From: JALHNI01 sp965229305
GTDB lineage: Bacteria; Acidobacteriota; Terriglobia; Bryobacterales; Bryobacteraceae
Direction: 5' to 3'
Length of the DNA stretch: 64,000 nt
NCBI GenBank assembly: GCA_965229305.1
Contig: CBDDIZ010000015.1
Location: 21,448 to 85,447, forward strand
Part shown: positions 8,252 through 16,648 of the stretch, piece after piece
Layout: the number at the start of each line of letters is the position of its first letter
Position numbering within the stretch: position 1 is the first letter of the stretch
Position numbers and translations under genes: made by a program
The notes under the pieces: generated by a model
Told to the model about the DNA's origin: nothing
What the model saw: only the letters and a program-made list of their open reading frames with translations
Database searches by the model: none

Positions 8252-8914
8252 TCAGAGCCAGTATTGCCATTGTTTGGTGGCGATGGTGAAGAGGCTGAGG
8301 CAGAGATTGGTGACGGCGTGGGTGAGGATGAGGTCACCGAGACTCTTGGTCTTGACCATCCACCAGTTGTAGATGACGCCGCAGAGGAGGCCGACTTCCC
8401 AGAAGGGGCCGTGCTCGGAAGCAAACAGGATGGCGACGATCCAGAAGGCCTGGAACGAGTATTGGCCGAGGGGGACGGATTCGAAGTCGGGTTTGATGAG
8501 CCAACGCATGAGCCAGGCGCGCCAGAAGAGCTCTTCGATGATGGGGACGAGGAGGACGGCGCGGACCGTGCGGAAGAAAAGGACCATGGGGTCGGCGAGG
8601 AAGTCGGTGGCGATGGAGGTCTGGAGGGTGCCGGTGAGCGAGTTCTGGAAGAGCCAGTGGTTGCGGTAGCCGGGGATGAGCTGGTCCGGCCCGACCCAGA
8701 GGGCACAGACGGCAACCCCTAAGGCAATGCTGGCGAGGGGGCGCTCGCAGCGGAACGAGATCACGTGCCGGGAGAAGAACCAGAGGACGGCGGTGAGGAT
8801 GGTGACACGGAGCGGGAATTCCCAGGACCCCAACGGCGTGAGGTAGCTTTGGATCGCCAGAAAGCCGAGGAACACAGCCATCGGCAGGACATAAGGAACA
8901 GCAGGATGTTTCAA
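8252..8914 (-). CDS. CPBP-family intramembrane protease (CAAX protease-related)
   Basis: An integral membrane protein of 220 residues with about six to seven hydrophobic helices. The CPBP catalytic motifs are complete: IIEELFWRAWL with Glu127, Glu128 and Arg132, FASEHGP with His168, and LTHAVTN with His199. The length and the sequence around these motifs resemble the CAAX protease-related subfamily that is found with exosortase systems (TIGR03008-like). Two PEP-CTERM proteins occur elsewhere in the window, which makes a link to surface sorting plausible, but no exosortase is visible here. It is cotranscribed with the ABA4-like gene. Confidence 0.8.
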   Translation of the reverse strand: MKHPAVPYVLPMAVFLGFLAIQSYLTPLGSWEFPLRVTILTAVLWFFSRHVISFRCERPLASIALGVAVCALWVGPDQLIPGYRNHWLFQNSLTGTLQTSIATDFLADPMVLFFRTVRAVLLVPIIEELFWRAWLMRWLIKPDFESVPLGQYSFQAFWIVAILFASEHGPFWEVGLLCGVIYNWWMVKTKSLGDLILTHAVTNLCLSLFTIATKQWQYWL

Positions 8915-8956
8915 ACCTCAAATGCTACACGAAACCGGACGCTAAAATGGAGCCGG

Positions 8957-10708
8957 ATGCGAAATGCGATGCTGGCGGCGGTGATGGCGATGTCGGTTTG
9001 GGCGCAGGCGCCGGGGCCGGAGACCTTGCCCGCGGCGAGTGTGCTGACGCCAGACGGCAAATACCTGGTGATGCTGACGCAGCAACCGGCGGCGGTGGCG
9101 GTGTATCGGGTGGGGGCTACGTTGCAGGCGGGCGCGCGGGCGGAGCTGCCGGACGCGGGGTTCGGGCTGACGATGACGCAGAACGGGCGGACGCTCTATG
9201 TGAGTGGGGGGGAGAAGTCGGCGGTGTATGAATACACGCTGTCGGCGGCGGGGGAGTTGAAGGCGGCGCGGACGTTCGAGGTGGCGCCGGCGGACTTCAT
9301 CGGGGACGTGGCGTTGTCGCCGAATGACCGGCTGCTGTATGCGACGTCGTTCAATCGGGATCAGGTGCTGGTGATCAATCCGCAATCGGGTCGGGTGATC
9401 GAGCGGGTGAAGACGGGACGGCGCCCGGCGCGCATTCAGTTTCAGACGCTGGGGACGAGCTTCTTTGTGACGAGTTGGGGGAACTCGGCGGTGTATCAGC
9501 ATCGGGTAGAGACGGCCGAGGCGATGGGGATGACGCGGACGGGCGGGATGCCGGGGGCGATGGTGTGGAGCGATTATGTGCCGGCGTTGACGGAGGATGA
9601 GAAGGAACTCGGGCTGAAGGTGGAGTGGAAGTCGCGGCTGTTTGTGGCGGCGGCGAACACGAACCGGGTGGATGTGATTGGGGTGAATGAGCGAGGCGAG
9701 GTGCGGACGCTCGAGACGATCAACTTGGCGTTTACGCCGCTGCAGCCGGCGGGGATGTCGCCGTCGTCGCTGGCCTTGAGCGCGGATCAGAAGACCCTGT
9801 ATGTCGGGTGTTCGTGGGGCGGGATGGTGCGGGTGGTGGATGTGTCACGGGCGCGGAGCCTGGTCGTGGGGGCGGCGACGGCCCGGAATCCGTTGTCACT
9901 TGCAGCGTTGCAGGACGGACGCGTGGTGGCGATGGGGATCGGCGGCTCGGTGGACGTATTGTCGTTGGCGGATCCGGTGAAGCTGGGCGAGGCGACCGAA
10001 GCGGTGGAGCGGGGGTTGTTGTACCACGATGATTTGCTGGAGCCGCCGGTGGGTCGGTCGGCCATTGAGCATGTGGTGTATGTGGTGAAGGATCCCGTGA
10101 AGGCGGGTCCGGTGCAGTTGCGGTGGGAGGAAGAGTTTGTGCGGTTCGCGAACCTGACGCTGAAAAGCGGGTCGGCGCCGGGTGAGCAGTGGGCGTTGTC
10201 GGCGGTGGCGAATGACGCGGTGACGCGGATGGGGAAACGGGTGAGGGAGTGGAAGGGCGATCCGGCGGCGGTGACGCCGGCGGGGACGATCCTGACGAAT
10301 GCGGCCGCGGCGGGGTTGAGCACGAAGACGTACGGGTCGGCGGAGGAGTTGGCGGCGGACGCGGGGAAGCTGCCGCGGCTGGCTTATCTGCGGCTGGGGG
10401 CGACGGGGCAGGATACGGCGCTGGGGCTGATTGCGGGAGCGTTGTCGAAGTCGCCGCTGTGGGCCAAGACGGCGATTTTCGTCATCAACACGCATCAGAC
10501 GGCCTGGCCGGAGCCGGGAACGAAGGGCTACATCATTTCGCCGTATACGCGGACGAAGCAAGTGGACACGACGGCGTATGGCGCGCCGTCGATGTTGCGG
10601 ACGATGGAGCTGATTCTGGGCTTGCGGCCGATGACGTTGTTCGATGCGATGGCACCGGCGATGTCGGGGGCGTTTGGGAGCAAGGCCGACCTGCGGCCAG
10701 TGGATTAG
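8957..10708 (+). CDS. exported YVTN/lactonase-like beta-propeller with a degenerate phosphoesterase-like C-terminus
   Basis: A 583-residue exported protein. The ATG at 8957 gives a signal peptide (MRNAMLAAVMAMSVWAQA). Residues about 20-370 are repeated propeller blades with turns such as LTPDGKYLVM, MTQNGRTLYVSG, LSPNDRLLYATS and LSADQKTLYVG. The rest resembles the C-terminal half of acidobacterial YncE/alkaline-phosphatase fusions: AIEHVVYVVKD, then AIFVINTHQT, YIISPYTR and PSMLRTMELILGLRPM. The parts that normally carry metal-binding Asp/His residues are missing or replaced, so it is probably not a phosphatase. Its stop codon interlocks with that of the convergent neighbour. Confidence 0.72.
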   Translation: MRNAMLAAVMAMSVWAQAPGPETLPAASVLTPDGKYLVMLTQQPAAVAVYRVGATLQAGARAELPDAGFGLTMTQNGRTLYVSGGEKSAVYEYTLSAAGELKAARTFEVAPADFIGDVALSPNDRLLYATSFNRDQVLVINPQSGRVIERVKTGRRPARIQFQTLGTSFFVTSWGNSAVYQHRVETAEAMGMTRTGGMPGAMVWSDYVPALTEDEKELGLKVEWKSRLFVAAANTNRVDVIGVNERGEVRTLETINLAFTPLQPAGMSPSSLALSADQKTLYVGCSWGGMVRVVDVSRARSLVVGAATARNPLSLAALQDGRVVAMGIGGSVDVLSLADPVKLGEATEAVERGLLYHDDLLEPPVGRSAIEHVVYVVKDPVKAGPVQLRWEEEFVRFANLTLKSGSAPGEQWALSAVANDAVTRMGKRVREWKGDPAAVTPAGTILTNAAAAGLSTKTYGSAEELAADAGKLPRLAYLRLGATGQDTALGLIAGALSKSPLWAKTAIFVINTHQTAWPEPGTKGYIISPYTRTKQVDTTAYGAPSMLRTMELILGLRPMTLFDAMAPAMSGAFGSKADLRPVD

Positions 10709-11247
10709 CGCCAGGTCTTGTCGTCGAAGCGGCCCAGGTCGACGTCGTCGGGGAGGACGCCGAGGGTGATGATGGCGAAGGTGAAGGCGCGGGTGCCGGC
10801 TTCGAGGTGACCGCCGAAGGCTTTGTCGGGGTCGGCCATGGTGAAGTGCGGGTGGAGCTTGCCGTTTAAGACGAAGCCGGAGACGTTGATGATGTCGGCG
10901 CTTTTGGTGGGGTCTTCGAGGTAGGTGTTCTTCGAGGGGAAGCTGCGGTTGGTGACGACGTGGTAGTGCGCGCTCATCACGCTGCCGACGCCATTCAGGA
11001 TGACGGCATTCCTAATCTTCTGGGCTTTGACCTGTTGTTCGAGGCCGGCGAGGATGTCGGCCTGGTGCTTGAAGCGGATGACGACAACGCGGTCGATCTT
11101 GGCGGAGACAGCGACGGCGTCGGGGACGGAGGCGCTTAATCCTTTGGCGTCATTTTCCGGCGTTGTGGCTTTAATGACCTCGGTTTTTCGGACCTGGGCA
11201 AGCGACGTGGCGGCCAGCAGGAGGGCGAAGAAAGGGAGATTGCGCAT
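10705..11247 (-). CDS. exported PPC/DUF296-domain protein
   Basis: The 180-residue product has a signal peptide (MRNLPFFALLLAATSLAQ) and then a PPC (DUF296) domain: VVVIRFKHQADILAGLEQQ, the NAVILNGVGSVMSAHYHV segment and the conserved LHPHFTMADPDKAFGGHL motif with clustered histidines that line the trimer pocket. In plants this fold is fused to AT-hooks; bacterial stand-alone forms are trimers of unknown role, and export is unusual. The last four bases (TTAG at 10705-10708) are shared with the stop of the convergent propeller gene. Confidence 0.82.
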   Translation of the reverse strand: MRNLPFFALLLAATSLAQVRKTEVIKATTPENDAKGLSASVPDAVAVSAKIDRVVVIRFKHQADILAGLEQQVKAQKIRNAVILNGVGSVMSAHYHVVTNRSFPSKNTYLEDPTKSADIINVSGFVLNGKLHPHFTMADPDKAFGGHLEAGTRAFTFAIITLGVLPDDVDLGRFDDKTWR

Positions 11248-11284
11248 CCTGTCAACATAACTGATTTATGGTATTGTTTCACTC

Positions 11285-14200
11285 ATGCTACGTAAGCTTC
11301 TGGTGGGGTGGATCCTGTGTGTCTGTCCCCTTCTCTCTCAAACCAGCACCATCCAGGGTGTCTTAGTCGACCCTTCTGGAGCAGCAATTAAAGGTGCAAA
11401 AATCACCGCAACCGATCAGCAAAAGAACGTTGTTATTCGAGAAGTAACGACGGGCGACGATGGAATCTTCCGGGTATTGAATATTCAGCCCGGGCTGTAC
11501 GATTTGAAGTATCAGGCCAGCGGTTTCAAGACGAAGACGAGCACGGGTTTAACGCTCGATCAGAACCAGAACATGAATCTCGGCAACGTCACGATGGATG
11601 TGGGCGCGACGACGGATTCGGTGACGGTGGAGACCGATGTGCCGCTGGTGGAAACGACGACGTCGAATAAGAGCTTCACGCTGTCGAATAAGCAGGTGAC
11701 GGATCTGTCGCTCAATGGGCGGGACTTCCAGTCGCTGATGCGTACGCTGCCGGGCGTGGTGTCGAATGACCGCACGGACTTCCGGCTGGCGTTCAACAAC
11801 ACGGACGCGTTCAACGTGAATGGTCTGCGCGGCTCGAATAACAACGTGTTCCTTGATGGCGCGATCAATACGGACGTCGGTGCGAACGACGGGCAGTATA
11901 CGCAGATCTCGCTGGACGCGGTGGGCGAGTTCAAGGTGCAGACGTCGACCTTCAACGCGGAGTTCGGGCGTAACCCGGGCATCATGATTTCGGTGAATAC
12001 GAAGTCGGGCGGGAAGAACTTCCACGGCACGGCTTACGAGTTCCTGCGGAACAACGCACTCGACGCGCGGCAGCCGTTCGACCGGACTGGCACGACGGCG
12101 AAGTTGCGGTTCAACCAGTTCGGCGGCAATATCGGCGGGCCTTTGGCGTTGCCGAAGGTGTCGTCGATGAAGGAGCCGAAGTTGTTCTTCTTCTTCAACT
12201 ACGAGAAGACGCTGGCCACGCGACCGAGCGGCGGCAGCTTTGTGGACTTGCCGCATCCGGACCTGTTGAATGGCGACTTGTCGCGGTTGTATCGCACGGG
12301 CAATATCCTGACGTCGGCGGGGGTCGATACGGGCTACCGCATCGGGCAGGTGTTTCAGCCGGGGACGTTGGTGCGTGAAGCGGGCGGGCGCATCATTGGC
12401 GGTACGCCGTATCCGGGCAACATCATTCCGCGAAGCCAGTGGTCACAGAACGCGGCGGCGTTTTTGAAGGTGATCGGCGGCGCGAACTACGCGGGCACGG
12501 TGCCCACGCCGAACGTGCCGGAGAACGTGCGTTCCTTCTTCCAGGACACGTATCAGTTCAACAAAGAAGGCAAGGTGCTGCGCCTGGATTATACGATCAG
12601 CGACCGGGCGAACTTCTTCTTCCGCTGGGCGGATGACGCGAATCACGAAGCGCAGGGTTTGGGCATCTTTGCGTCGACGCCGTATCCGGTGTTTCCGCAG
12701 TTCCGGCGCAAGCCGGGCAGTTCGTGGAGCTACAACCTGGTGAACGTGATTTCGCCGTCGACGACCAACGAGTTCATCTTTAGCTACAACCGGCTGACGC
12801 AGTTGGTGGACGTGAACGAGAGCGTGGCGAACAAGTCGTTGTATGACCGGACGGCGCTGGGCTTTACGTTCCCGGAATTCTTCCCCGATTCGAACCTGCG
12901 CAATCGCTTTCCGCGGTTCAATTGCGGCGTGGGCAGCTGTAACTATCCGGGCTTTCCGGCCGGTTGGCTGAGCGAAGCGAAGCAGTTCACATTTACCGAC
13001 AACCTGACGAAGAATGTGGGAAAGCACACGTTCAAGTTCGGCGGCTTCTGGAACATGAATCTGAATGGACAGCAGCCGAGCTGGACGGACGTGATGAATT
13101 TCAACTTCGGCGATTCGGCGGATAACCCGATTTCGACGGGCAATACGTTCGCGAACATGCTGGTGGGCAATTACACGTCGGTGAGCCAGTCGAATGGCCG
13201 CTTCTACGGGTCGTTCCGGTTCTACGGCATCGAAGGGTATGCGCAGGACTCGTGGCGGGTGAACAAGAAGCTGACGCTCGAGTACGGGTTGCGCTGGGCT
13301 TACATGGGACCGACGTATAGCTACGGGAAGTTCCTGCAGAACTACTTCGACCCGCGGGCGTACAATCCGGCGCAGGCGGCGCGGATCGATCAGAATCCGG
13401 GCTTGACGCTCGGCACCCTGGTGCCGAATGTGGGCAATCCGTTCAACGGGATGATTGAAGAAGGCAAGGGCAATCTGCCGCTGGGCGGCGTGAAGCACCG
13501 GTGGAACAACTTCGGGCCGCGCTTCGGCTTTGCGTACGATCCGTTCGGCGACGGCAAGACTTCGATTCGCGGCGGTGGCGGCGTGTTCTATGAGCGCATT
13601 CGTCAGAACGCGAATAACTTCGACGGGTTGGGCAATCCGCCGTTGACGTTCCAGCCGACGGTGTATGCCGGCCGCGTGGATGCGTTGAACACGGGCCTGA
13701 TCGCTGGCGGTCGCCGGGCTCCGGTGGGCATTGTGGCGATCGATGCCGAAGGGCAGATCCCGACCGTCTACTCGTGGAGCTTCGGCATCCAACGCGAGTT
13801 GGGCCGCAAGACTTCGGTGGACGTGTCGTATGTGGGCAACCGCGGCCGCTGGCTGCAGTATCGCCGCGATCTGAACCAGTTGCCGTTGGGCTATACGCTA
13901 CAGCCGGGGATTCTGGCGAGCGTGAACAACCAGTCGAATGCGCTGCGTCCTTACCTGGGATACGCGGGCGTGAACTTTACGGAGTTCGGATCGACGTCGA
14001 ACTATAACGGTTTGCAAGCGCGCGTGAGCCGCCGCTTTGCGAAGAGCTTTACGGGCAACTTCAACTACACGTGGAGCAAGGCGCAAGGGGTGAACGAAGG
14101 CGATACGACGGCGCTGGCTTACAGCTACGACCGGCGGCGCGAATACGGGCTGCTGAACTTCGATCGTAAGCAGATCGTGACGGTGGACTTCATCTACGAA

Positions 14201-14716
14201 TTCCCGAACCTGGCGAGCTCGAATGGGTTTGCGAAGGGCGTGGTGAATGGATGGCAGATCAACGGCATTGCGCGCTTCTGGGGCGGGACGCCGTTGACGG
14301 TGACGTCGAACGGCAACATGGGTACGCTGGGCGGAGGTCCGCGGGCGAACTACCTGGGTGGCGAGGTGACGAATTCGAATAAGAGCGAGCTCGATTACTT
14401 CAATGTGTTTGCGTTCGGCCGGCCGGCCGAAGGCAACCTGGGGAACACGGGCGAAGGCATCTTCCGTGGGCCGGGGATCAACCAGTGGGATATCTCGCTG
14501 ATCAAGACGACGACGTTCTACGAGCGGGTGAAGGTGCAGTTCCGCTTCGAGACGTTCAACACGTTGAACCATACGCAGTGGGCGGGGGTGAACACCGGTT
14601 TGAGTGTGCCCAACCCGAACACGGCGGTGACAGCGGCGACGCGAGGCACGTTTGGACAAGTGAATTCCACGCGTGAACCGCGCAATATTCAGTTCGGTAT
14701 CAAGCTCCTCTTCTAA
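11285..14716 (+). CDS. Oar-like TonB-dependent receptor with N-terminal carboxypeptidase-regulatory domain
   Basis: A very large outer-membrane receptor (1143 residues). The signal peptide is followed by a carboxypeptidase-regulatory-like beta-sandwich (about 23-105: TIQGVLVDPSGAAIKGAKI, then GIFRVLNIQPGLYDLK). A plug domain follows with the typical NGRDFQSLMRTLPGV and NVNGLRGSNNNVFLDG, and then a long barrel ending in FETFNTLNHTQW and the terminal aromatic strand QFGIKLLF. This architecture is strongly expanded in acidobacteria and probably imports oligosaccharides or peptides; the substrate cannot be read here. The gene is followed after 10 bp by a TPR gene, an arrangement common for these receptors. 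Confidence 0.95.
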   Translation: MLRKLLVGWILCVCPLLSQTSTIQGVLVDPSGAAIKGAKITATDQQKNVVIREVTTGDDGIFRVLNIQPGLYDLKYQASGFKTKTSTGLTLDQNQNMNLGNVTMDVGATTDSVTVETDVPLVETTTSNKSFTLSNKQVTDLSLNGRDFQSLMRTLPGVVSNDRTDFRLAFNNTDAFNVNGLRGSNNNVFLDGAINTDVGANDGQYTQISLDAVGEFKVQTSTFNAEFGRNPGIMISVNTKSGGKNFHGTAYEFLRNNALDARQPFDRTGTTAKLRFNQFGGNIGGPLALPKVSSMKEPKLFFFFNYEKTLATRPSGGSFVDLPHPDLLNGDLSRLYRTGNILTSAGVDTGYRIGQVFQPGTLVREAGGRIIGGTPYPGNIIPRSQWSQNAAAFLKVIGGANYAGTVPTPNVPENVRSFFQDTYQFNKEGKVLRLDYTISDRANFFFRWADDANHEAQGLGIFASTPYPVFPQFRRKPGSSWSYNLVNVISPSTTNEFIFSYNRLTQLVDVNESVANKSLYDRTALGFTFPEFFPDSNLRNRFPRFNCGVGSCNYPGFPAGWLSEAKQFTFTDNLTKNVGKHTFKFGGFWNMNLNGQQPSWTDVMNFNFGDSADNPISTGNTFANMLVGNYTSVSQSNGRFYGSFRFYGIEGYAQDSWRVNKKLTLEYGLRWAYMGPTYSYGKFLQNYFDPRAYNPAQAARIDQNPGLTLGTLVPNVGNPFNGMIEEGKGNLPLGGVKHRWNNFGPRFGFAYDPFGDGKTSIRGGGGVFYERIRQNANNFDGLGNPPLTFQPTVYAGRVDALNTGLIAGGRRAPVGIVAIDAEGQIPTVYSWSFGIQRELGRKTSVDVSYVGNRGRWLQYRRDLNQLPLGYTLQPGILASVNNQSNALRPYLGYAGVNFTEFGSTSNYNGLQARVSRRFAKSFTGNFNYTWSKAQGVNEGDTTALAYSYDRRREYGLLNFDRKQIVTVDFIYEFPNLASSNGFAKGVVNGWQINGIARFWGGTPLTVTSNGNMGTLGGGPRANYLGGEVTNSNKSELDYFNVFAFGRPAEGNLGNTGEGIFRGPGINQWDISLIKTTTFYERVKVQFRFETFNTLNHTQWAGVNTGLSVPNPNTAVTAATRGTFGQVNSTREPRNIQFGIKLLF

Positions 14717-14726
14717 ACTGGACTGA

Positions 14727-15836
14727 GTGCCGCTCTTCATTTGCATGACCGCTTTGGCCCTGGTGTTCAGCCAGGGCCAAAGTGTTTCTAACGAACAGAT
14801 TTTTGCGTTGGCCGCGCGCGATTTGCAGGCGGGCCGCCTGACGGAAGCGCAGGCAGGATTTGAAAAGGTGTTGGCCGCTGAGCCGAATAACCTGGGGGCG
14901 CTGGGGAATCTGGGGGTGATCTATAACCGTCAGAATCGGCCGCAGAAAGCGATTGAGGTGTACCAGCGAGCGCTGAAGCTGGCGCCGCGGGAGCAAGGGC
15001 TGCTGCTGAATCTGGGGCTGGCGCACCTGAAGCTGGATGACTGCGGACAGGCGAAGCCTTTGTTTGCGCGGCTGGCGGCGGTGAATGGGCCGCGGCAGAA
15101 ACAGGCGCAAGAACTGCTGGCGATCTGCCAGTTGCAGACCGGGGAAACTGCAACGGCGGTGAAGACGCTGGAGCAGTTGGCGCAGGGTCTGGATGCGACG
15201 CCGGGTGTGTATCATTTTTTGGCGCTGGCGTACGCGAAGCAGAAGGATCTGACGCGGGCGCAGGCGGTGTTGGCGAAGCTGTTCGAGAAGCTGCCACCGG
15301 CGCAGGCGCATTTTCTCGAAGGGCAGGTCTGGTATGACTCGGCGATGTTCGACCGGGCGCTGGCGAGTTTTGAGAAGGCGGAACAGGCGGATCCGAAGCT
15401 GCCGGGGCTGGCGCTCGAAGTGGGGAAAACGCAGATCAGTTTGCGGAATCCGGCGGCGGCGACAGAGCAGCTCAAGGCGGCGGTCGCCGCGGACGGGGCG
15501 GACGTCGAGGCACGGTATTTTCTGGGAGCGTTGCTGGTGCAGGAGGGGCAATACGAGGAGGGCGCGCCGCTGCTGACGCAGGTGAGCGAGGCGCGGCCGG
15601 ATCTGTGGGGGACGCACTACTACCTGGGGAAGGCGCAACTGGCTTTGGGGAAGCCGGCGCTGGCGTTGCCGCTGCTGCAGAAGGCGGCGGCGCGGGCGCC
15701 GAACGAGTCCGCGGTGCAGTATCAGTTAGGGCGGGCGCTGCAGGCCTTGGGAAGGAAAGCGGCGGCGCAGCAGGCGTTTGCGAAGGTGGCGAAGTTGAAG
15801 GCGCAGGGGAACGTCGAGACGATTGTGATGAAGTAG
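14727..15836 (+). CDS. exported TPR-repeat protein, partner of the TonB receptor
   Basis: A 369-residue protein starting with GTG at 14727, only 10 bp after the receptor stop, so probably cotranslated from the same mRNA. A short signal peptide (MPLFICMTALALVFSQG) precedes about nine tetratricopeptide units. Examples are AARDLQAGRLTEAQAGFEKV, LGNLGVIYNRQNRPQKAIEV, LLLNLGLAHLKLDDCGQAK, and late units such as LGKAQLALGKPALALPLL. TPR arrays mediate protein-protein contacts. Location next to the receptor suggests it assists its assembly or substrate handoff in the periplasm, which is inference. Confidence 0.85.
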   Translation: MPLFICMTALALVFSQGQSVSNEQIFALAARDLQAGRLTEAQAGFEKVLAAEPNNLGALGNLGVIYNRQNRPQKAIEVYQRALKLAPREQGLLLNLGLAHLKLDDCGQAKPLFARLAAVNGPRQKQAQELLAICQLQTGETATAVKTLEQLAQGLDATPGVYHFLALAYAKQKDLTRAQAVLAKLFEKLPPAQAHFLEGQVWYDSAMFDRALASFEKAEQADPKLPGLALEVGKTQISLRNPAAATEQLKAAVAADGADVEARYFLGALLVQEGQYEEGAPLLTQVSEARPDLWGTHYYLGKAQLALGKPALALPLLQKAAARAPNESAVQYQLGRALQALGRKAAAQQAFAKVAKLKAQGNVETIVMK

Positions 15837-15847
15837 GGCAAAAATGA

Positions 15848-15865
15848 CGAATTCTTGAGAATTCG
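15848..15865. repeat. perfect inverted repeat after the TPR gene
   Basis: CGAATTCT (15848-15855) and AGAATTCG (15858-15865) form a perfect 8-bp inverted repeat with a 2-base centre. There is no T run, so it looks more like a protein-binding palindrome than a terminator. It is 12 bp past the TPR stop and about 90 bp before the PEP-CTERM start. Confidence 0.45.
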
Positions 15866-15912
15866 GGCGGCTATGGCTCTGCGTGAGTAAAACGATGAGT
15901 TTTCGCTGAGGG

Positions 15913-15939
15913 TTGACCGGGCGAGTACGACCGTATACT
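15913..15939 (+). promoter_or_regulatory. promoter-like element of the first PEP-CTERM gene
   Basis: TTGACC (15913-15918), 15 bp, TATACT (15934-15939). The sequence resembles the element upstream of the second PEP-CTERM gene (27706-27733): both begin TTGACCG and contain ACGAC just before GTATA. Confidence 0.5.
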
Positions 15940-15955
15940 GTTCCCGGTTCCCTTT

Positions 15956-16648
15956 ATGAAAAACTCCTTACCTTTCCTTTTGCCTTTGGCTTTCATCGCG
16001 GCGGTGCCCGGTTGGGGCGCTTCCTGCGGGACCGTGGCGTCCCCTTCGTCCTGCATCGTAGTGGCTGGCTCGGTGCAGTACGAGTTCTCGAATTTCGCGT
16101 TGGGGAGCAGCAGCGCGCAGGGCGGCGCGACCGCCATAACGGCGGCGGACGTCGCGATTAGTGGCGTGACGGGCGGTGGCTTGACCGGGCTGCTGACATT
16201 CAGCCGGGCGGGCGGCGGGAGCTTCTTTGCGAATCCCGGACAGACGGTCGGTTTCACGGTGACCTATGACTTACTGGTGACGGCGCTTCTGCCGGGGACG
16301 GCGAATCTGGTGGCGCCGGCGACGGTGAGCCTGGGGCCGACCTCCAGTGTGGATAACGGGTCGATTGCGCTGCAGATGATCCCGGCGAATCAGGGGAACG
16401 GGACGTCGTGCCTGGCGATTCTGTCGGATAAGTCTGATGACTGTGTGCTGCCGCCGGGGACGACGACTGCGTTGACGGTGGGCAATATCATGACGATCGT
16501 AGGGAATAGCGGGAATGCGGCGTTGCTCAACTACTCGAATCTGTTCAATGCGGAATTTACGGCTGAGCAGAGTTCCGGGGTGCCGGAGCCGTCGACGTTC
16601 CTGCTGCTGGGCGCGGGGCTGGTCGTTCTGCGGTTGCGGAGGCGTTAG
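15956..16648 (+). CDS. PEP-CTERM sorting-domain protein
   Basis: A 230-residue exported protein with an N-terminal signal (MKNSLPFLLPLAFIAAVPGWG). Its C-terminus has the full PEP-CTERM tripartite signal: VPEPSTF, the hydrophobic LLLGAGLVVL and a basic RLRRR end. Exosortase (Xrt) cleaves such tails and anchors or releases the protein at the surface. The body is low-complexity beta-rich sequence with two Cys pairs and no recognised catalytic domain. The promoter-like element lies about 17 bp upstream of the ATG, so the leader is very short. The stop interlocks (TTAG) with the convergent BNR gene. Confidence 0.85.
   Translation: MKNSLPFLLPLAFIAAVPGWGASCGTVASPSSCIVVAGSVQYEFSNFALGSSSAQGGATAITAADVAISGVTGGGLTGLLTFSRAGGGSFFANPGQTVGFTVTYDLLVTALLPGTANLVAPATVSLGPTSSVDNGSIALQMIPANQGNGTSCLAILSDKSDDCVLPPGTTTALTVGNIMTIVGNSGNAALLNYSNLFNAEFTAEQSSGVPEPSTFLLLGAGLVVLRLRRR

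Noticed and set aside
11549..13792. Long minus-strand open frames under the TonB receptor
   Set aside because: Arg/Val/His-rich shadow composition; the plus strand carries a complete receptor.
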